A model generated the notes under the pieces. The model did not search any database, was not told the DNA's origin, and was given only the letters and a program-made list of their open reading frames with translations. A stretch of 64,000 nt of DNA from Dichetophora obliterata (Eukaryota; Arthropoda; Insecta; Diptera; Sciomyzidae): assembly GCA_963920525.1 (NCBI GenBank), contig OY986438.1, forward strand, positions 192,980,962-193,044,961, read 5' to 3'. A program made the position numbers and the translations under genes. Positions 1 to 11,654 of this stretch are shown in pieces; position 1 is the first letter of the stretch, and each line of letters begins with the position of its first letter.

Positions 1-12
1 AATCAGCTTTTT

Positions 13-293
13 GCGAATGAGAACAAAAGGCTGGCTGCATTCAGCGGAGTCAACAGTTGGTAACTGGCTGTTGTGTTAAAATTCGCTGATACACTGAAAG
101 AACGCTACAAATTTGAGTGAGAAAGAAATTCATTGCAAAGAAAGAAATTCATTGCAAAGAAATTATTTTCATATTTAAATAATTATAATAATTAAATTAA
201 ATAATTGTAAACTTTTCTACGGTATCGCTACTATAACAGTTCACAACAGTTGACTTTGCTGAATGCGGCCAATTTTCGCTTTCTCATTGGTTT
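13..293. mobile_element. MITE with ~50-bp imperfect terminal inverted repeats
   Basis: Left arm (about 13-68) and right arm (about 233-291) are inverted copies sharing the core GCATTCAGC, a short variable step, then AGTCAAC and a GTTG block. The interior is AT-rich with no reading frame. A related sequence lies at 54,478-54,655 and a partial arm at about 1,405-1,475, so this is a repeat family. Superfamily not assigned; no convincing TSD seen. Confidence 0.6.
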
Positions 294-1560
294 CAGATTT
301 TCTATAAGCTGTCAACTTCGTTTTGACAGTTTCTGCAGTCTGCCTCTCCAAAATGCTTCTACCTTCTCTAAGTTTACTATATGTTTAAGATAACATAAGT
401 TTATTTTCTAAGTGATCAAATTTAAAAATCTTCTCCGGTTTTTTTTACTAGGTTATTTGATCTGGCGTAACGTTACTGAAATTTCCATTATAGTTCATTT
501 GGGCAATTAAGTAATCAGGTAATTATGTAATTTAGTAATTCTGTCCTCTCCTTGCCTGAACCATTTTTTCATTATTTTTAGCCAATGCCTTCCATTTTTA
601 CTAAAATAAAAAAGTTTACGAAACATTTACTAAAAATTTACGAAAAAGAAAAACTACATTTGTGAAACAGTGCAGACAATTTTATCATCATTGTGAATGA
701 TTTTATGTAGAAATTGCTTAAATTAATAAAATTAAGATATTTCTCCTAGATAATATCATCAAATAATAAGTTTTTCAGAAGTTTTAATTTTTTGGTCACG
801 GTAGACTTTACTGTGGAAATGCCCATATATTTGTGACACGCCTATGGCTCGATGGTGAAATTTTTCATAAAAATATGTTTAAAATATTGCTATATTTGTG
901 GCATGAAATTAACTCCACAAATAACTTTTTTTTAAGTAAAACTTCTTTGGCGGCGAGTGAAATTTCAAGAGGTATTTTTATTCGTGACGCTTGGAATGCA
1001 ATGGTGTAACGTTTTTAATTTATATGAAAAATTTCAAGGAGGCATTATTCGTGAAGTTTATAATAATGCTAAAAGCAAATATATGAAAATTTCCACTGCC
1101 TACCACAAAACATTTGTGGCACAAGCAAGCATTGAACCTTGGACTGCCGCAAGCATTGAATAAGAGTCGGACGTTCTGGCGTTATGCTACATTGATGCTT
1201 TCAAACATGCAAACAAAATTTAATTAATATCGCACGCGTCCTGCTCCGTTTCTAGCATATCACAGACACTAACCAATGCCTTTCAAGCATTTGATTTTCA
1301 GCCTAAAAGCATGCACGGAAATTGTATTTGTTACATTTGAAAGAGCATATCATAAGGTTCGTTGTTAAAAACTTGACAGATGATTGATAACAAGCAAAAC
1401 AGCTGATACATTGGCCCCATTCAGCGCAGACTGAATGACAGAAGTTGGCAACTGTTGTGTAGAAATTCGCTGAAAGGTAGAATTTTGGGAATGGTAAAAT
1501 TCTAGGATCCCGGGACCCCGGGATTGGATGCCTTAATATATTTCCATACATTTATTTATT
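294..1560. other. AT-rich intergenic sequence with a partial MITE arm
   Basis: No supported gene. The short reading frames lack any recognisable domain. About 1,405-1,475 carries a CATTCAGCG-type arm like the MITE at 13-293. Confidence 0.5.
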
Positions 1561-1589
1561 TCCAACATTTATTTCATACCACCTATCTG

Positions 1590-2325
1590 TGACCCTACCC
1601 TTAGTGGGGGTTCTCATACAAAAAATTAAAACATTATAAAACTGTTCATATCTCCTCCGAATTGACCTTCAAAGTGTTCAAATGTTTGACGTGATGCTAC
1701 TATTTTTTTCATACTCAACAGTTCTTCCAGGCACACCCATACAAAAAATAAAGAATGCTAGAGAGTTCATATCTCTTCCGAATTGACCCCCAAAGAGTTG
1801 TATGAGGAATGTATGAGATGGTCCTGTTATTTTTTCGGCTTTAACATTTCTTTCGAGCACATCCACTCATTATTTGTCACCCTTCTGGAAGTCCCCAAAC
1901 AAAAAATAAAAAATTAGTAAAAAATAGTTTTTCGTTTCAATTGACCCCCAAAAGGTTGAAATCATGAGATGGTCTTATAATTTTTTTTTCAGCTTCAACA
2001 TTTCTTTCCAGCACACTTATGCACTATGTCATTTTTACACCTTAATAAAACTCTAGAAAATTTTCTGAATAGCTGCATTTAATAATTTATTTGTTTTTAA
2101 TTTTTTAAGATTGCCAAAGTTAGAAAAAATGTCAACATGTTATTTTCAATTTGATTGAAAACAACTTACCATTCAAAATGACGTAGTGAAAACCAAGCAT
2201 TACTTCTTATTTGTCATGCTTCTGGGAGTCCACATAGAAAAAATTAAACATGTGTCAATAATAGCTGATTTATCTATTTATTCCAGTTATTTATTTGACC
2301 CCTAGAAGGTGCAAATGTATAATAT
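1590..2325. repeat. Degenerate tandem repeat of ~135-155 bp units
   Basis: Three to four units can be followed by recurring words: ACAAAAAATAAA, TTGACCCCCAAA, GAGATGGTC and AACATTTCTTTC, at about 1,600, 1,740 and 1,890, with a diverged unit at about 2,205-2,325 that resumes after the SINE at 2,667. Non-coding. The SINE at 2,326-2,666 inserted into this array. Confidence 0.55.
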
Positions 2326-2666
2326 AAATAAATAATAAACTGGCCATTTCAGTCCTTGGAAGGACTTTGACCTAGCTTCTATTGATCACTTGTGTTGTGC
2401 GTGTTGTTAAATGTTTGATCACAAATGACCGAGAACTGGATCTACGTGTTTTATGCCGACTCCGAACGGCTTATGTTCTCCAGAAGCTTTACATGGCAAT
2501 TTTTACTCTCTGAGGTTTGCCATTGTCTGCAGGGAGGTGACGACCGAACAGAAAAATTATTTCAATTGAAAAAACTTTCTCTCTGAGCTGGAATTGAACC
2601 CGGGCTACCGCGGTTCTTTAGCTTAGGGGCCACGCACTCTACCCACTAGGCTACGGTCGCCACTAT
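2326..2666 (-). mobile_element. tRNA-derived SINE, full length, copy 1
   Basis: On the minus strand the element starts at 2,666 with a tRNA-like head carrying an RNA polymerase III A box (TAGCCTAGTGGGTAG, near 2,637-2,652) and a B box (GGGTTCAATTCC, near 2,591-2,602). A non-tRNA body follows, ending in an AT-rich AATAAATA-type tail near 2,326. A 12-bp perfect TSD, AATGTATAATAT, flanks it at 2,314-2,325 and 2,667-2,678. The head lacks a proper 7-bp acceptor stem, so it is a SINE and not a tRNA gene. A near-identical copy lies at 8,307-8,654. By family logic it is transcribed by Pol III and mobilised by a partner LINE; that is inference. Confidence 0.9.
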
Positions 2667-2729
2667 AATGTATAATATGGTTGCACTATTTTTTCACCCC
2701 TGAATTTACTCCGAAGACGCTTTCTGCCT

Positions 2730-4499
2730 CCTATAACTAGGGGGTTTATATTCTGCTTGAAATCTGCAGTTCCCTCAAATACCCTCAAATGGGTGGCAGA
2801 TAGCGGGTGAATAGCCTTCGGAAAAAATGTGTGGGGGGCGCAAGAATAACAGGATCAGCTGACACACTTAATTCCTCTAGTGAACCGTGATTTGTTTTTA
2901 TTCGAACGATTACCAACAACACAATGCAAAAATAATTTATTTGGCCCATTAAACAACCCAATTTATAGCTTATCTCCAGCAGTTAACTCTATTTATCAAA
3001 AAAACTTCAATAAAATCGTTAAAATTTCAAATTGGTAATTTATTTGAAATATTTTTTATTTGTTTGCTCATATTTTTTTTTTTTGCCTTTTTACATGAAA
3101 TATGTACATAAATTATCCAATAATATTCAAATGTCTACCCTCCTCTGCGTACCAAAAGGATTTATAAATCCTGCCATAAGTTGTTTCTTTTTTTTGTTTG
3201 TTTTTGATGCAAGTGATTTTGACCCTATTAAAAGAGCCCACACACAACGATTATGCCTCATTTATCTTAAAATTGGAGCGGAAAAAAGGGGTTAGCTAAT
3301 GCTTTGCCATCATTTGCTTTCTTCAATAATTCACTTTATGCCACCCTTCCCCCCTTACCCATGCCCTTCTTCCAACCATACCCAAACCGCAACCAAAATA
3401 AGGCATTCCTTTAATTGGCATTTTGCAGCTTCGCCACACATTTATCAATTTTAAGTTATCCTTCTTGCTTGCGCCCTTTGTGAAATCATTATTCTTTCCC
3501 AAATACCCCCTCTCCACCAACGCCCTTTTAGCGATTATTGCAAACAAGCACTCACCTCATTTATATTTTTTGCAGCACAGCACCACACCACTGAGAGCCC
3601 AAAACTACCCCACCACTCGCACGCCTTAATTTATTTACTGCTTCCTAGCTGCAAACGCAGCTTCTATTAAAAGGGTGCGCGTGAAATTCCTGACAGTAGT
3701 TAGCCTTAATTTTCCCCCATCGTCCCATTTTACCCAACGTTTTAATTCTGGCTGACTGCCACACCCTGGAATACATTCATTCTCATGATTTTGCATTAAA
3801 TTCTGGAACATGCGCCACGTTGCCACACCTTGTGGTAGGTAGGTTGGTTGGGCAGACAAACGGTTGGTATTTCATTCGTTCGGTAAGCATTTTGTCTAAA
3901 GGAATGCCAGATTCTTGCTTTTGGGGTTGCTTCTGTTTTGAAGCCAAGGAAAAACGCGGTTTATTTACGCTTTGTTTTTCTTACATTTGCTGCTTTTGTG
4001 AGTACACGAGTAATTTGTTCGCTATTCGTTGTTGTTGTTTTGTTTTCCCTACGGTTGCATGGGTTTTTTTTTTCTTTTTCACTGTGTTAAGGAATTTTTC
4101 GATTGCTGACTTTCAATACGTCCTAAAATTTTTTATATTTTGTTTTTGTTTTCTTTGAGCATAATCTCATTACGTGTAATAAAGAGATTTGCCTGGGAGC
4201 TGTTATAATCTTTAAATTGAATTAGCTAATAACATATATAAAGCTGAATGTCATCATGTACAAATGCATATGTGCAGTGGCGGAAAAAATAATAGTAACA
4301 GTTTCTGTTGTAACATTTAGACTAGGAATATTAACAGAAACACTAACTTAATATTATTTCTCTCATTTGCATTATTTTACTTACCGTTATAATGCCAAGT
4401 GGAAGTGAATTGAAAATATTACACAATTGCATGGGGAAAAAAAGTAGAAACAATACCAAATTGTGTTGACAAAAGCGTGAAGTTGAGAAATAATGAATT
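2730..4499. other. Intergenic sequence without recognised genes
   Basis: Includes a C-rich, relatively single-copy-looking stretch at 3,320-3,870 and T-rich sequence at 3,960-4,150. Overlapping frames on both strands show no family signature and look like chance frames. No element boundaries were recognised. Confidence 0.45.
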
Positions 4500-5467
4500 C
4501 CGCGAAATAACTCCTAACGAAATAAGTCCTAATGAAATAACTCCTAATGAAAGAACTCCTAACAGTAAATGAAATAAGTCCCAACGTTGAAAGATGAAAC
4601 TACTCCTAACTCCTGGTGAAATAAGACCTAAAGAAAAGATAAAATAAAACCTAACATTTAGGAGTATGTTCATTCTGTAATTTCATTTCCTAATTTCAGA
4701 ATATTAAAAAAACGGTGGTTTTTTACCAAAAAAAAATTGTTGTAGTTCTGGCTGCGACCATAAAGCTAGCAGGGAAGGCTCTAGATCTCTGGAAAAATGC
4801 ACACAAAACGGAAAATTAAATAAGGGCCCAAATTTGGGATCTTTTTCTAATATGAAATATTGCCCCGTAGTAAACTACTTTCGATAAGGCGAGTAAATTG
4901 TGTTTTTCTGTGTTGTTGTCACCCCACGTTTGGCGCAACTGCCTGGCCGTGACCATGAAGCGAGCAGGGAAGGCTCTAGACCTCTGGAAAAATGCACACA
5001 TAACGAAAAATTAAATAAGGGCCTAAATTCGGGATCTTGTTTTTAATATGAAATATTGCCCCACCACATAAAATGATATTTGGCCGATGAAATGGTTTTC
5101 CCTTGTACGAAATTTTAAAACCACATTTTGTACAATCGTTATATCATAAATTAAAACCATTTGGGCTTTATACGGACATGCCCTTTTTTTCTTTTTATGG
5201 TCATTTTTCAGTGAGCCATAGGAGTTAAATAACTCCTAACATTTCTTAATGAAATAACTCCTAATTAGGACTTATTTCATCAACAACTTTTTAGGAGTTA
5301 TTACATAATGAACAGACACCTAACAGTCAAAGATGAAATAATTCCTAACATTTGTGAAAGAACACCTAGCACTAGGAGTTCTTTCACGTGAAATAACTCG
5401 TAATTTTGTATGGGAAAGATATTTAATTTTTTTATTAGGAGTAATTTCGTTAAGAGTTATTTCGCGG
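4500..5467. mobile_element. Non-autonomous TIR element built on GAAATAACTCCTAA motifs
   Basis: Ends are inverted repeats of about 35 bp beginning CCGCGAAATAACTC (left from 4,500; right ending 5,467 as its complement). The motif GAAATAACTCCTAA or its complement recurs about a dozen times in subterminal clusters at 4,500-4,680 and 5,215-5,467. The middle holds a direct duplication of about 130 bp (from about 4,749 and 4,942). No transposase. A related short palindrome with GAAATAACGCCC words lies at 10,385-10,530. Confidence 0.65.
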
Positions 5468-5509
5468 AGCCTATTTTACCGTTAGCTAAAACGGCTTTTT
5501 TTTAACCGA

Positions 5510-7420
5510 CTTCAAAAAGGAGAAGGTCTCAAGTTGGTTGGTTTCTTTGTATTTTTTTTTAGTGTATCTACCATTAGGCCCGGTCGATTTGTGGGGAGGC
5601 CAAAAAATCGCCCATTGCTCACTGAAAATCGTATTCTAGGGATCAAAATAAGAAACTTTGCCCGAGGAACTATACCTCTAAAACGAATTCTAATGCCCCA
5701 ACTTTTGACTTTTGTCCCGTAGGGTCAAATTTTGAAAAATCCCTCTTTGACCCATTTAGAGTGTCCCAATCGAGTCCAAATGTATGACCGACCCCTACTT
5801 ACTTTGGAGGGCCGATCAACCCATGCCAGTGGCGACCTCATTTCGCTGATTTTTTCATGTAAAGTGCCAAAAATTGTGATTTTTTAAAATGTTTGCATGA
5901 AGAACCCAGGGGGGTTCCAGGGGGTGTGCCACTGGCATGGGTGGATCGGCTCTCCAAAGTTAGTGTTTGTCGGTCATACATTTGGACTCGATTAGGGCAC
6001 CCTAAATGGGTCGAAGAGGGATTTTTCCAAAATTTGGCCCTATGGGACAAAAGTCAAAAGTTGGGTCTTTGACCCATTTAGAGTGCCCCAATTGAGTCCA
6101 AGTGTATGACCGACCCCACTTCTAATGCCCCAACTTTTAACTTTTGTCCCGTAGGGTCAAATTTTGAAAAATCCCTCTTTGACCCATTTAGAGTGCCCCA
6201 ATCGAGTCCAAATGTATGACCGACCCCCACTAACTTTAGAGGGCCGATCCACCCATGCCCGTGGCGACCCCAATTCGCTGATTTTTTCATGTAAGTGCCA
6301 AAAATGGTGATTTTTTTGAAATGTTTGTATGGGGAACCTCCAGGGGGTTCCAGAGTGTGTGCCACTGGCATGGGTGGATTGGCCCTCCAAGGTAAGTGGG
6401 GGTCGGTCACACATTTGGACTCGATTGAGGCACTCTAAATGGGTCAAAGAGGGATTTTTCAAAATTTGACCCTACGGGACAAAAGTCAAAAGTTGGGGCA
6501 TTAGAATTCGTTTTAGAGGTATAGTTCCTCGGGCAAAGTTTCTTATTTTGATCCCTAGAATACAGTTTTCACTGAGCAATGGGCGATTTTTAAATCGACC
6601 CGCCCTTATGTACATCGATAGCTCCTAAAGTACTTGCCCGATTGCCACAATTTTTTTTCAATAAATAGAGATATTAGACGCGGAGGTGCCCGTGTCGTGG
6701 GCGGTATTCGACACAGGGGCGTGGCAATAAAAGAAAAACTTTGTATATCTAATAATATTAACTCTAGAGCACTGAAATTTAGTACAGGGGTATGCACAAT
6801 TATTAAAATTTTTGTTCAAAAAAGTGGGCGTTATTCGATAAAAGGTGTTGCAATATTAGAAAAACGCTGTAACTCGAATAATATGGACACTAGGGTACTG
6901 AAACTAATTTCATTTTTAGGTACAGGGGTAGGCATAGTTATGAAAATGTGAGGTCAAGAAAGTAGCCGTCGTTAGACAAAAGGGCGTGGCAATATAAGAA
7001 AAATACTGTATCTTAGTTAATATTGACACTAGGGTACTGGAAATTGGTACAGGGGTTGGAACAATTATTACAAATTACGGTCAAAAAAGTAGGCGTTGTT
7101 AGACATAGGCATGGTAATATTAGAAAAACGCCGCAACTCGAATAATATTGATACTAGGATATTCAAATTAGGTACAGGGGTAGGCATAATTATGAAAATT
7201 TACGGTCAAGAAAGTGGGTGTTATTGGACAAAAGCGCGTGGCAATATAAGAAAATTACTGTTTCTCAGTTAATGTTGACACTAGGGTACGAAAATTCGTT
7301 ATAAAAATGGGAAAAATTGGCATCATAATCTCTAAAAAGGTTGAAATAAAAACTTTTTCACAAAAAAAAACCAACTTCAAAATAATTTTAAATTACTTTT
7401 TACATTAATTCTTGGTCAAA
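5510..7420. repeat. Tandem array A: ~125-bp units with conserved edges
   Basis: The left edge begins with CCGACTTCAAAAAGGAG (from about 5,508). Units from about 6,640 to 7,310 repeat the words GTGGGCGTTATT, GGCGTGGCAATAT and GACACTAGGGTACTG roughly every 120-140 bp (five units). The right edge is near 7,365-7,420 (CCAACTTCAAAATAATTTTA). Array B at 30,411-32,140 has the same edges and units, so array plus edges behaves as one dispersed repeat. The left part is split by the fold-back at 5,577-6,605. Confidence 0.7.
5577..6605. mobile_element. Fold-back (long inverted repeat) element inside array A
   Basis: Termini GGCCCGGTCGATTT (5,577) and the complement of GGGCGGGTCGATTT (6,605). Almost the whole 1 kb is palindromic: 5,605-5,690 pairs with 6,510-6,590, and two inner palindromes (about 5,690-6,063 and 6,121-6,500) repeat the same arms. 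Array B is the empty-site comparison: it runs straight through the point where this element sits. Frames in the element only mirror its palindromic structure. The broad arms and the target region suggest a Mutator-like fold-back, which is inference. Confidence 0.75.
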
Positions 7421-7435
7421 TTTGATAATTTTTTT

Positions 7436-7676
7436 ATTTATAGTATTAAATTGAAAATCTTATAATTATAATTTTTTTCTATTTTGTATTATTATCATAT
7501 ATACATATTAATTTCTCCATGAATAAAAAACCTTTAAAGTCTGCGCTTATATAATCAGACTTTTATAAAATAAAAGCTCCGGCTTTAAAGGCTTTTTATT
7601 CATGGAGAAATTAATATATTTACGATAATAATACAAAATAGAAAACAATTATAATTATAAAATTTTCAAAGTAATA
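7436..7676. repeat. Long hairpin, ~95-bp arms
   Basis: Left arm about 7,436-7,540 and right arm about 7,583-7,676 pair over motifs such as TTAATTTCTCCATGAATAAA and ATTATAATT. The loop is about 40 bp (CTTTAAAG at both shoulders). The right arm ends where the first Helitron-like 5' end starts (7,680). Confidence 0.65.
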
Positions 7677-7679
7677 CTA

Positions 7680-9995
7680 TCTATAGTAATAAAACTCATT
7701 TTCTGTTTGTTTGTTTGTTTGTTTGGTCTTTATACAAATCTAAACGGCTCAACGGATCAAAATTTCCAATCAAAAGTTAAGACTAAAAATCTATTTTTTC
7801 ATACAATTGACTATCTATAGTAATAAAACTCATTTTCTGTTTGTTTGTTTGTTTGGCCTTTTTACAAATCTAAACGGCTCAACGGATTTCGTTCAAACTA
7901 GGTACACATATTAAGTTTATCCCAACTTAAAATGTTATATACTTAGTTTTTGCCACGCCCCCTCTGAAATTTTTCAACTAACGGTAATTTTGTTATTATA
8001 AAACTTTTTACCATCGGAGATTTTTGTATATTTAATTTTAAAATTTTTTGTTATTTTGACATCAAAAACACTCACATATCTTCAAAATTGGAGAAATTTT
8101 CTGTACAACGACTTTTTCATAAAACATCGTTACCTAAGAATGAGAAAAAAACGACATGAAAATCAAAGTTTGGTCTTTCGATGCAAATATCTCCGCTGTC
8201 CATTAATATATTTCATTCAAATTTTTTTTGTTCAAAAGTTCAATAAAATCACTTTACAAAAATAGGTCGAACTGTACCGTTAAGTCAGTGTATATATGTT
8301 TTATGAAAATAAATAAATAAAATAAACTGGCCATTTCAGCCCTTGGAAGGACTTTGACCTAGCTTCTATTGATCAATTGTGTTGTGCGTGTTGTTAAATG
8401 TTTGATCACAAATGACCGAGAACTGGACCTACGTGCTTAATGCCGACTCCGAACGGCTTTTATGTTCTCAAGAAGCTTTACATGGCAATTTTTTACTCTC
8501 TGAGGTTTGCCATTGTCTGCAGAGAGGTGACGACCGAACAGAAAAATTAATTCAATTGAAAAAACTTTCTGTCTGAGCTGGAATTGAACCCGGGCTACCG
8601 CAGTTCTTTAGCTTAGGAGCCACGCACTCTACCCACTAGGCTACGGCCGCCACATATATATGTTTTATGAGTATGCCAAAAAAGGTCCAAAATATTGACT
8701 TTTTACTCAAAAAATGACTCAAAAATTGTTGTTGTTGTAAAAATGAAATCAATTAAAAACAGCAAATCTGACTTCCTTTCATATGACATAGCATTTATTT
8801 GCAAAAATTCTTCCAGCTAAGCGCAAAAATTATTTTACTGTTTTTGTCATCAAAACAACAAAGGTACCCCCTTTGATTTTTTTCGCGAAATTTTTTTTTT
8901 CCAAAATGTTGTTTTTATATTTTTTACAAAAAAGTCAAGTCTCAAAATAATTTCTGTGAAAAAATTACCCAATATCTCTTTCCAATCAAAAGTTATGGCT
9001 AAAAATTTTTTTTCATACAATTGACTATCTATAGTAATACAACTCATTTTCTGTTTGTTTGTTTGTTTGTTTGTTTGGCCTTTATACAAATCTAAACGGC
9101 TCAACGGATTTCACTCAAACTAGGTACACATATTACGTTTATCCCAACTTAAGATGTAACATACTTATTTTTTGCCACGCCCCCTCTGAAATTTTTCAAC
9201 TAACGGTAATTTTGTTATTATAAAACTTTTTACCATCAGATATTTTTGTGCATTTCATTTTAAAAATTCTTTGTTATTTTGACATCAAAAACACTCACAT
9301 ATCTTCAAAATTGGAGAAATTTTCAGTACAACGACTTTTTCATAAAACATCGTACCTAAGAATGAGAAAAAAACGACATGAAAATCAAAGTTTGGTCTTT
9401 TGATGCAAATATCTCTGCTGTCCATTAATATATTTCATTCAAATTTTTTTTGTTCAAAAGTTCAATAAAATCATTTCACAAAAATAGGTTGAACTGTACC
9501 GTTAAGTCAGTTATATGATTATGTAAAAAAAAAGGTCCAAAATATTGACTTTTACTCAAAAAATGAGTCAAAAATTGTTTTTGTTGTAAAAATTAAATCA
9601 ATTAAAAATTACACATCTAGCTACCTTTCATACGACATAGTATTTATTTGCAAAAATTCTTCCAGCTAAGCGCAAAAATTATTTTACTGTTTTTGTCATC
9701 AAAACAACCTTTGATTTTTTTGGCGAAATTTATTTTTTCCAAAATGTTGTTTTTATTATTTTCTACAAAAAAGTCAAGTCTCAAAAATAATTTATGTGAA
9801 AAAATTACCCCAATATCTCTTTCCAACCAAAAATCTATTTTTTCATACTAGACTATTAATAAAACTGGGTTTCTTTTTAAAATTCTCCATATAGTTTGAA
9901 AGTCCCCATTTATCTCTAAAAATGCAGTTGTGTGTCTAGAGTAATTACGAACATTTTGGATTATATAAAATCTTCCTTACATTAATCAACTTAGT
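7680..9995 (+). mobile_element. Tandem cluster of Helitron-like 5' portions
   Basis: Three direct copies of the terminus TCTATAGTAATAAAACTC, each preceded by A, start near 7,680, 7,812 and 9,027. A (TTTG)n run follows, then the phrase CTAAACGGCTCAACGGAT. Unit 1 is about 132 bp (internally deleted); units 2 and 3 are about 850 and 820 bp without the SINE. After unit 3 the sequence continues to about 9,995 with homology to the reversed copy at 24,650-26,659. The TC start after A and TCTATA-type 5' ends fit Helitrons. No Rep/helicase coding is present. Confidence 0.6.
8307..8654 (-). mobile_element. tRNA-derived SINE, full length, copy 2
   Basis: Near-identical to 2,326-2,666: tRNA-like head at the high-coordinate end with A box TAGCCTAGTGGGTAG and B box GGGTTCAATTCC, the same body, and an AATAAATA-type tail. 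A perfect 16-bp TSD, TATATATGTTTTATGA, lies at 8,291-8,306 and 8,655-8,670. It is inserted in unit 2 of the Helitron-like cluster, so it is younger than that cluster. Confidence 0.92.
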
Positions 9996-10189
9996 TTAGA
10001 AGTTATAGGGTCGAAAGTTAGAAAAATGACCTTAAAAATATGGTTTTTTTTTCAATTTTTCAACAAAACTATGGATATCAAAAGTGAGGTTATGCGAATA
10101 TCTATTCAACGAAGTATCAAAAATAAAAAGCCATGGATAACTTTATATGATATAACCCCCGTTTATACTTAAATAGCACCGTTGGAACA

Positions 10190-10330
10190 AGTCCAACACA
10201 GGCTTCGCTGTCTACAGTATTCCGAACATACATAATTCCCTTTTTAATAAGCCGCTGCCTGAGGGATTACAATTCTCAGTACGTCCAACACCGGCTTCGC
10301 TGTCTACAGTACATCTGAATTGAATTTGAA
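10190..10330. repeat. Direct repeat, ~30 bp, 93 bp apart
   Basis: GTCCAACACAGGCTTCGCTG at about 10,191 and its near copy at about 10,284, each followed by TCTACAGTA. Possibly the end of the Helitron-like unit or an unrelated small repeat; not resolved. Confidence 0.4.
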
Positions 10331-10384
10331 ATTGCTCTAACATTTTGGTGCCAAATAGTTCACACAAAAAGAGTTATATCTGAG

Positions 10385-10530
10385 TAATAATGAAGTAACG
10401 CCCCAAACAGAAAAATAAAATAAAGCCCAATTTCAATGAAATAACGCCCAAATTTGTATGGACAATTTTTGGGCTTTATTTCATTTTTAATTTTGAGCGT
10501 TATTTCATTGGTTGTTCTTTATTTATTTTA
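10385..10530. mobile_element. Small palindromic MITE with GAAATAACGCCC words
   Basis: The left half carries AATGAAATAACGCCCAAATT and AAATAAAGCCCAA. The right half carries the complementary GGGCTTTATTTCATT and GCGTTATTTCATT. It forms a short fold-back related in word structure to the TIR element at 4,500-5,467. Confidence 0.5.
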
Positions 10531-10539
10531 CCAAAATTT

Positions 10540-11650
10540 GGTTCCATCACATAATTCATTGCGCTAACCAACTTGACACACTCCAAAATTTACGTCATAA
10601 CTCAACGCGCTCTCACTCAAAATCTCACTGCGTTGAGTAAAGTCCTGTTGACACAAGAATCGAAGCATTTCAAACAACGTCATGACGCAATTGCGTTAGC
10701 GCATACCCTTGCGCTTGAGATACAGTACCCTTGCGCTTGAGTTGGTGCACCAGCGCATATATTTTTTTGCGGTTTGTCAAATTCTTGCTGTGTTAACAAT
10801 AGATTCTTTTAACTTTTTAAGATAAGTAGACTCTTTTCACCTTTGCCAGTTGATAAAATATAAGTTCTATTTGCTATCTGTACATTTTGTTTTTCTTAAA
10901 ACTATTAGACATTTAAATGTCTACTTTTATATAATAGTATGGATTTGTTTAAAAAATGCATAAATGCTAGTTAGTATCTTTATATAAAAAATTGTGCTAA
11001 AAGTGCCCATTGACATGTTCTCACAGTTTTGAGTGTTAAAAAATTTGTTGTTACTATAAAATATTTCAGCTTTCTTAAAAAGTTTTTTCTTAAAGTTTAT
11101 GTAGTAACAGGGTATTGAAAAATTCATTTTGCAGATGGATATGCCCCAAAATAGGCCAAAAATGTCATTGTTGTAGCCTGTCCTCGATCTAAATTATAGC
11201 AATTCAAAGAGTGTAGCCTCCACAATTTTTATTTCTATATGTTCTAGATGACAAGGTGAAAATATTATGTATACCATGTGCATTTTCTGCCATTCTAAAT
11301 AATTATAAATTTTTAACATATGTTTCATCTACAAACTTTTTGCCACTCAATTTTAACGCTGTTTTGAATTTTGCGCCTTCTAATAAGCAATATTAATAAA
11401 ATAAGTATCGTTTAAGCTCCCAATCAGTGTGGATTTTTACTCTACTTATATTTAAGATTAAAAAATGCACCAGTGGTTTTGAGTGCGAAGCTCAAATGCA
11501 AAAAAACTTATTTTTTATATTAATAATATATAAACCAAAAAAAGTTGTCATTCCTGTAACCAGCTGTTTATTCAGCTATTGATAGACTTAAACGACATTG
11601 AGTATTACGAATTAAAGTAGATAGCAAATAAATGATAGAAACGTGCGGAA
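10540..11650. other. AT-rich intergenic sequence
   Basis: Contains a small patch of repeated CCCTTGCGCTTGAG (10,706-10,745) amid GCGTTGAG/GCGCTAAC-like words at 10,540-10,770. Otherwise nothing recognised. Confidence 0.4.
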
Positions 11651-11654
11651 AAGC

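Noticed and set aside
5838..6462. Paired minus-strand frames of 70-110 codons
   Set aside because: They lie wholly in the fold-back palindrome and mirror its repeated arms.
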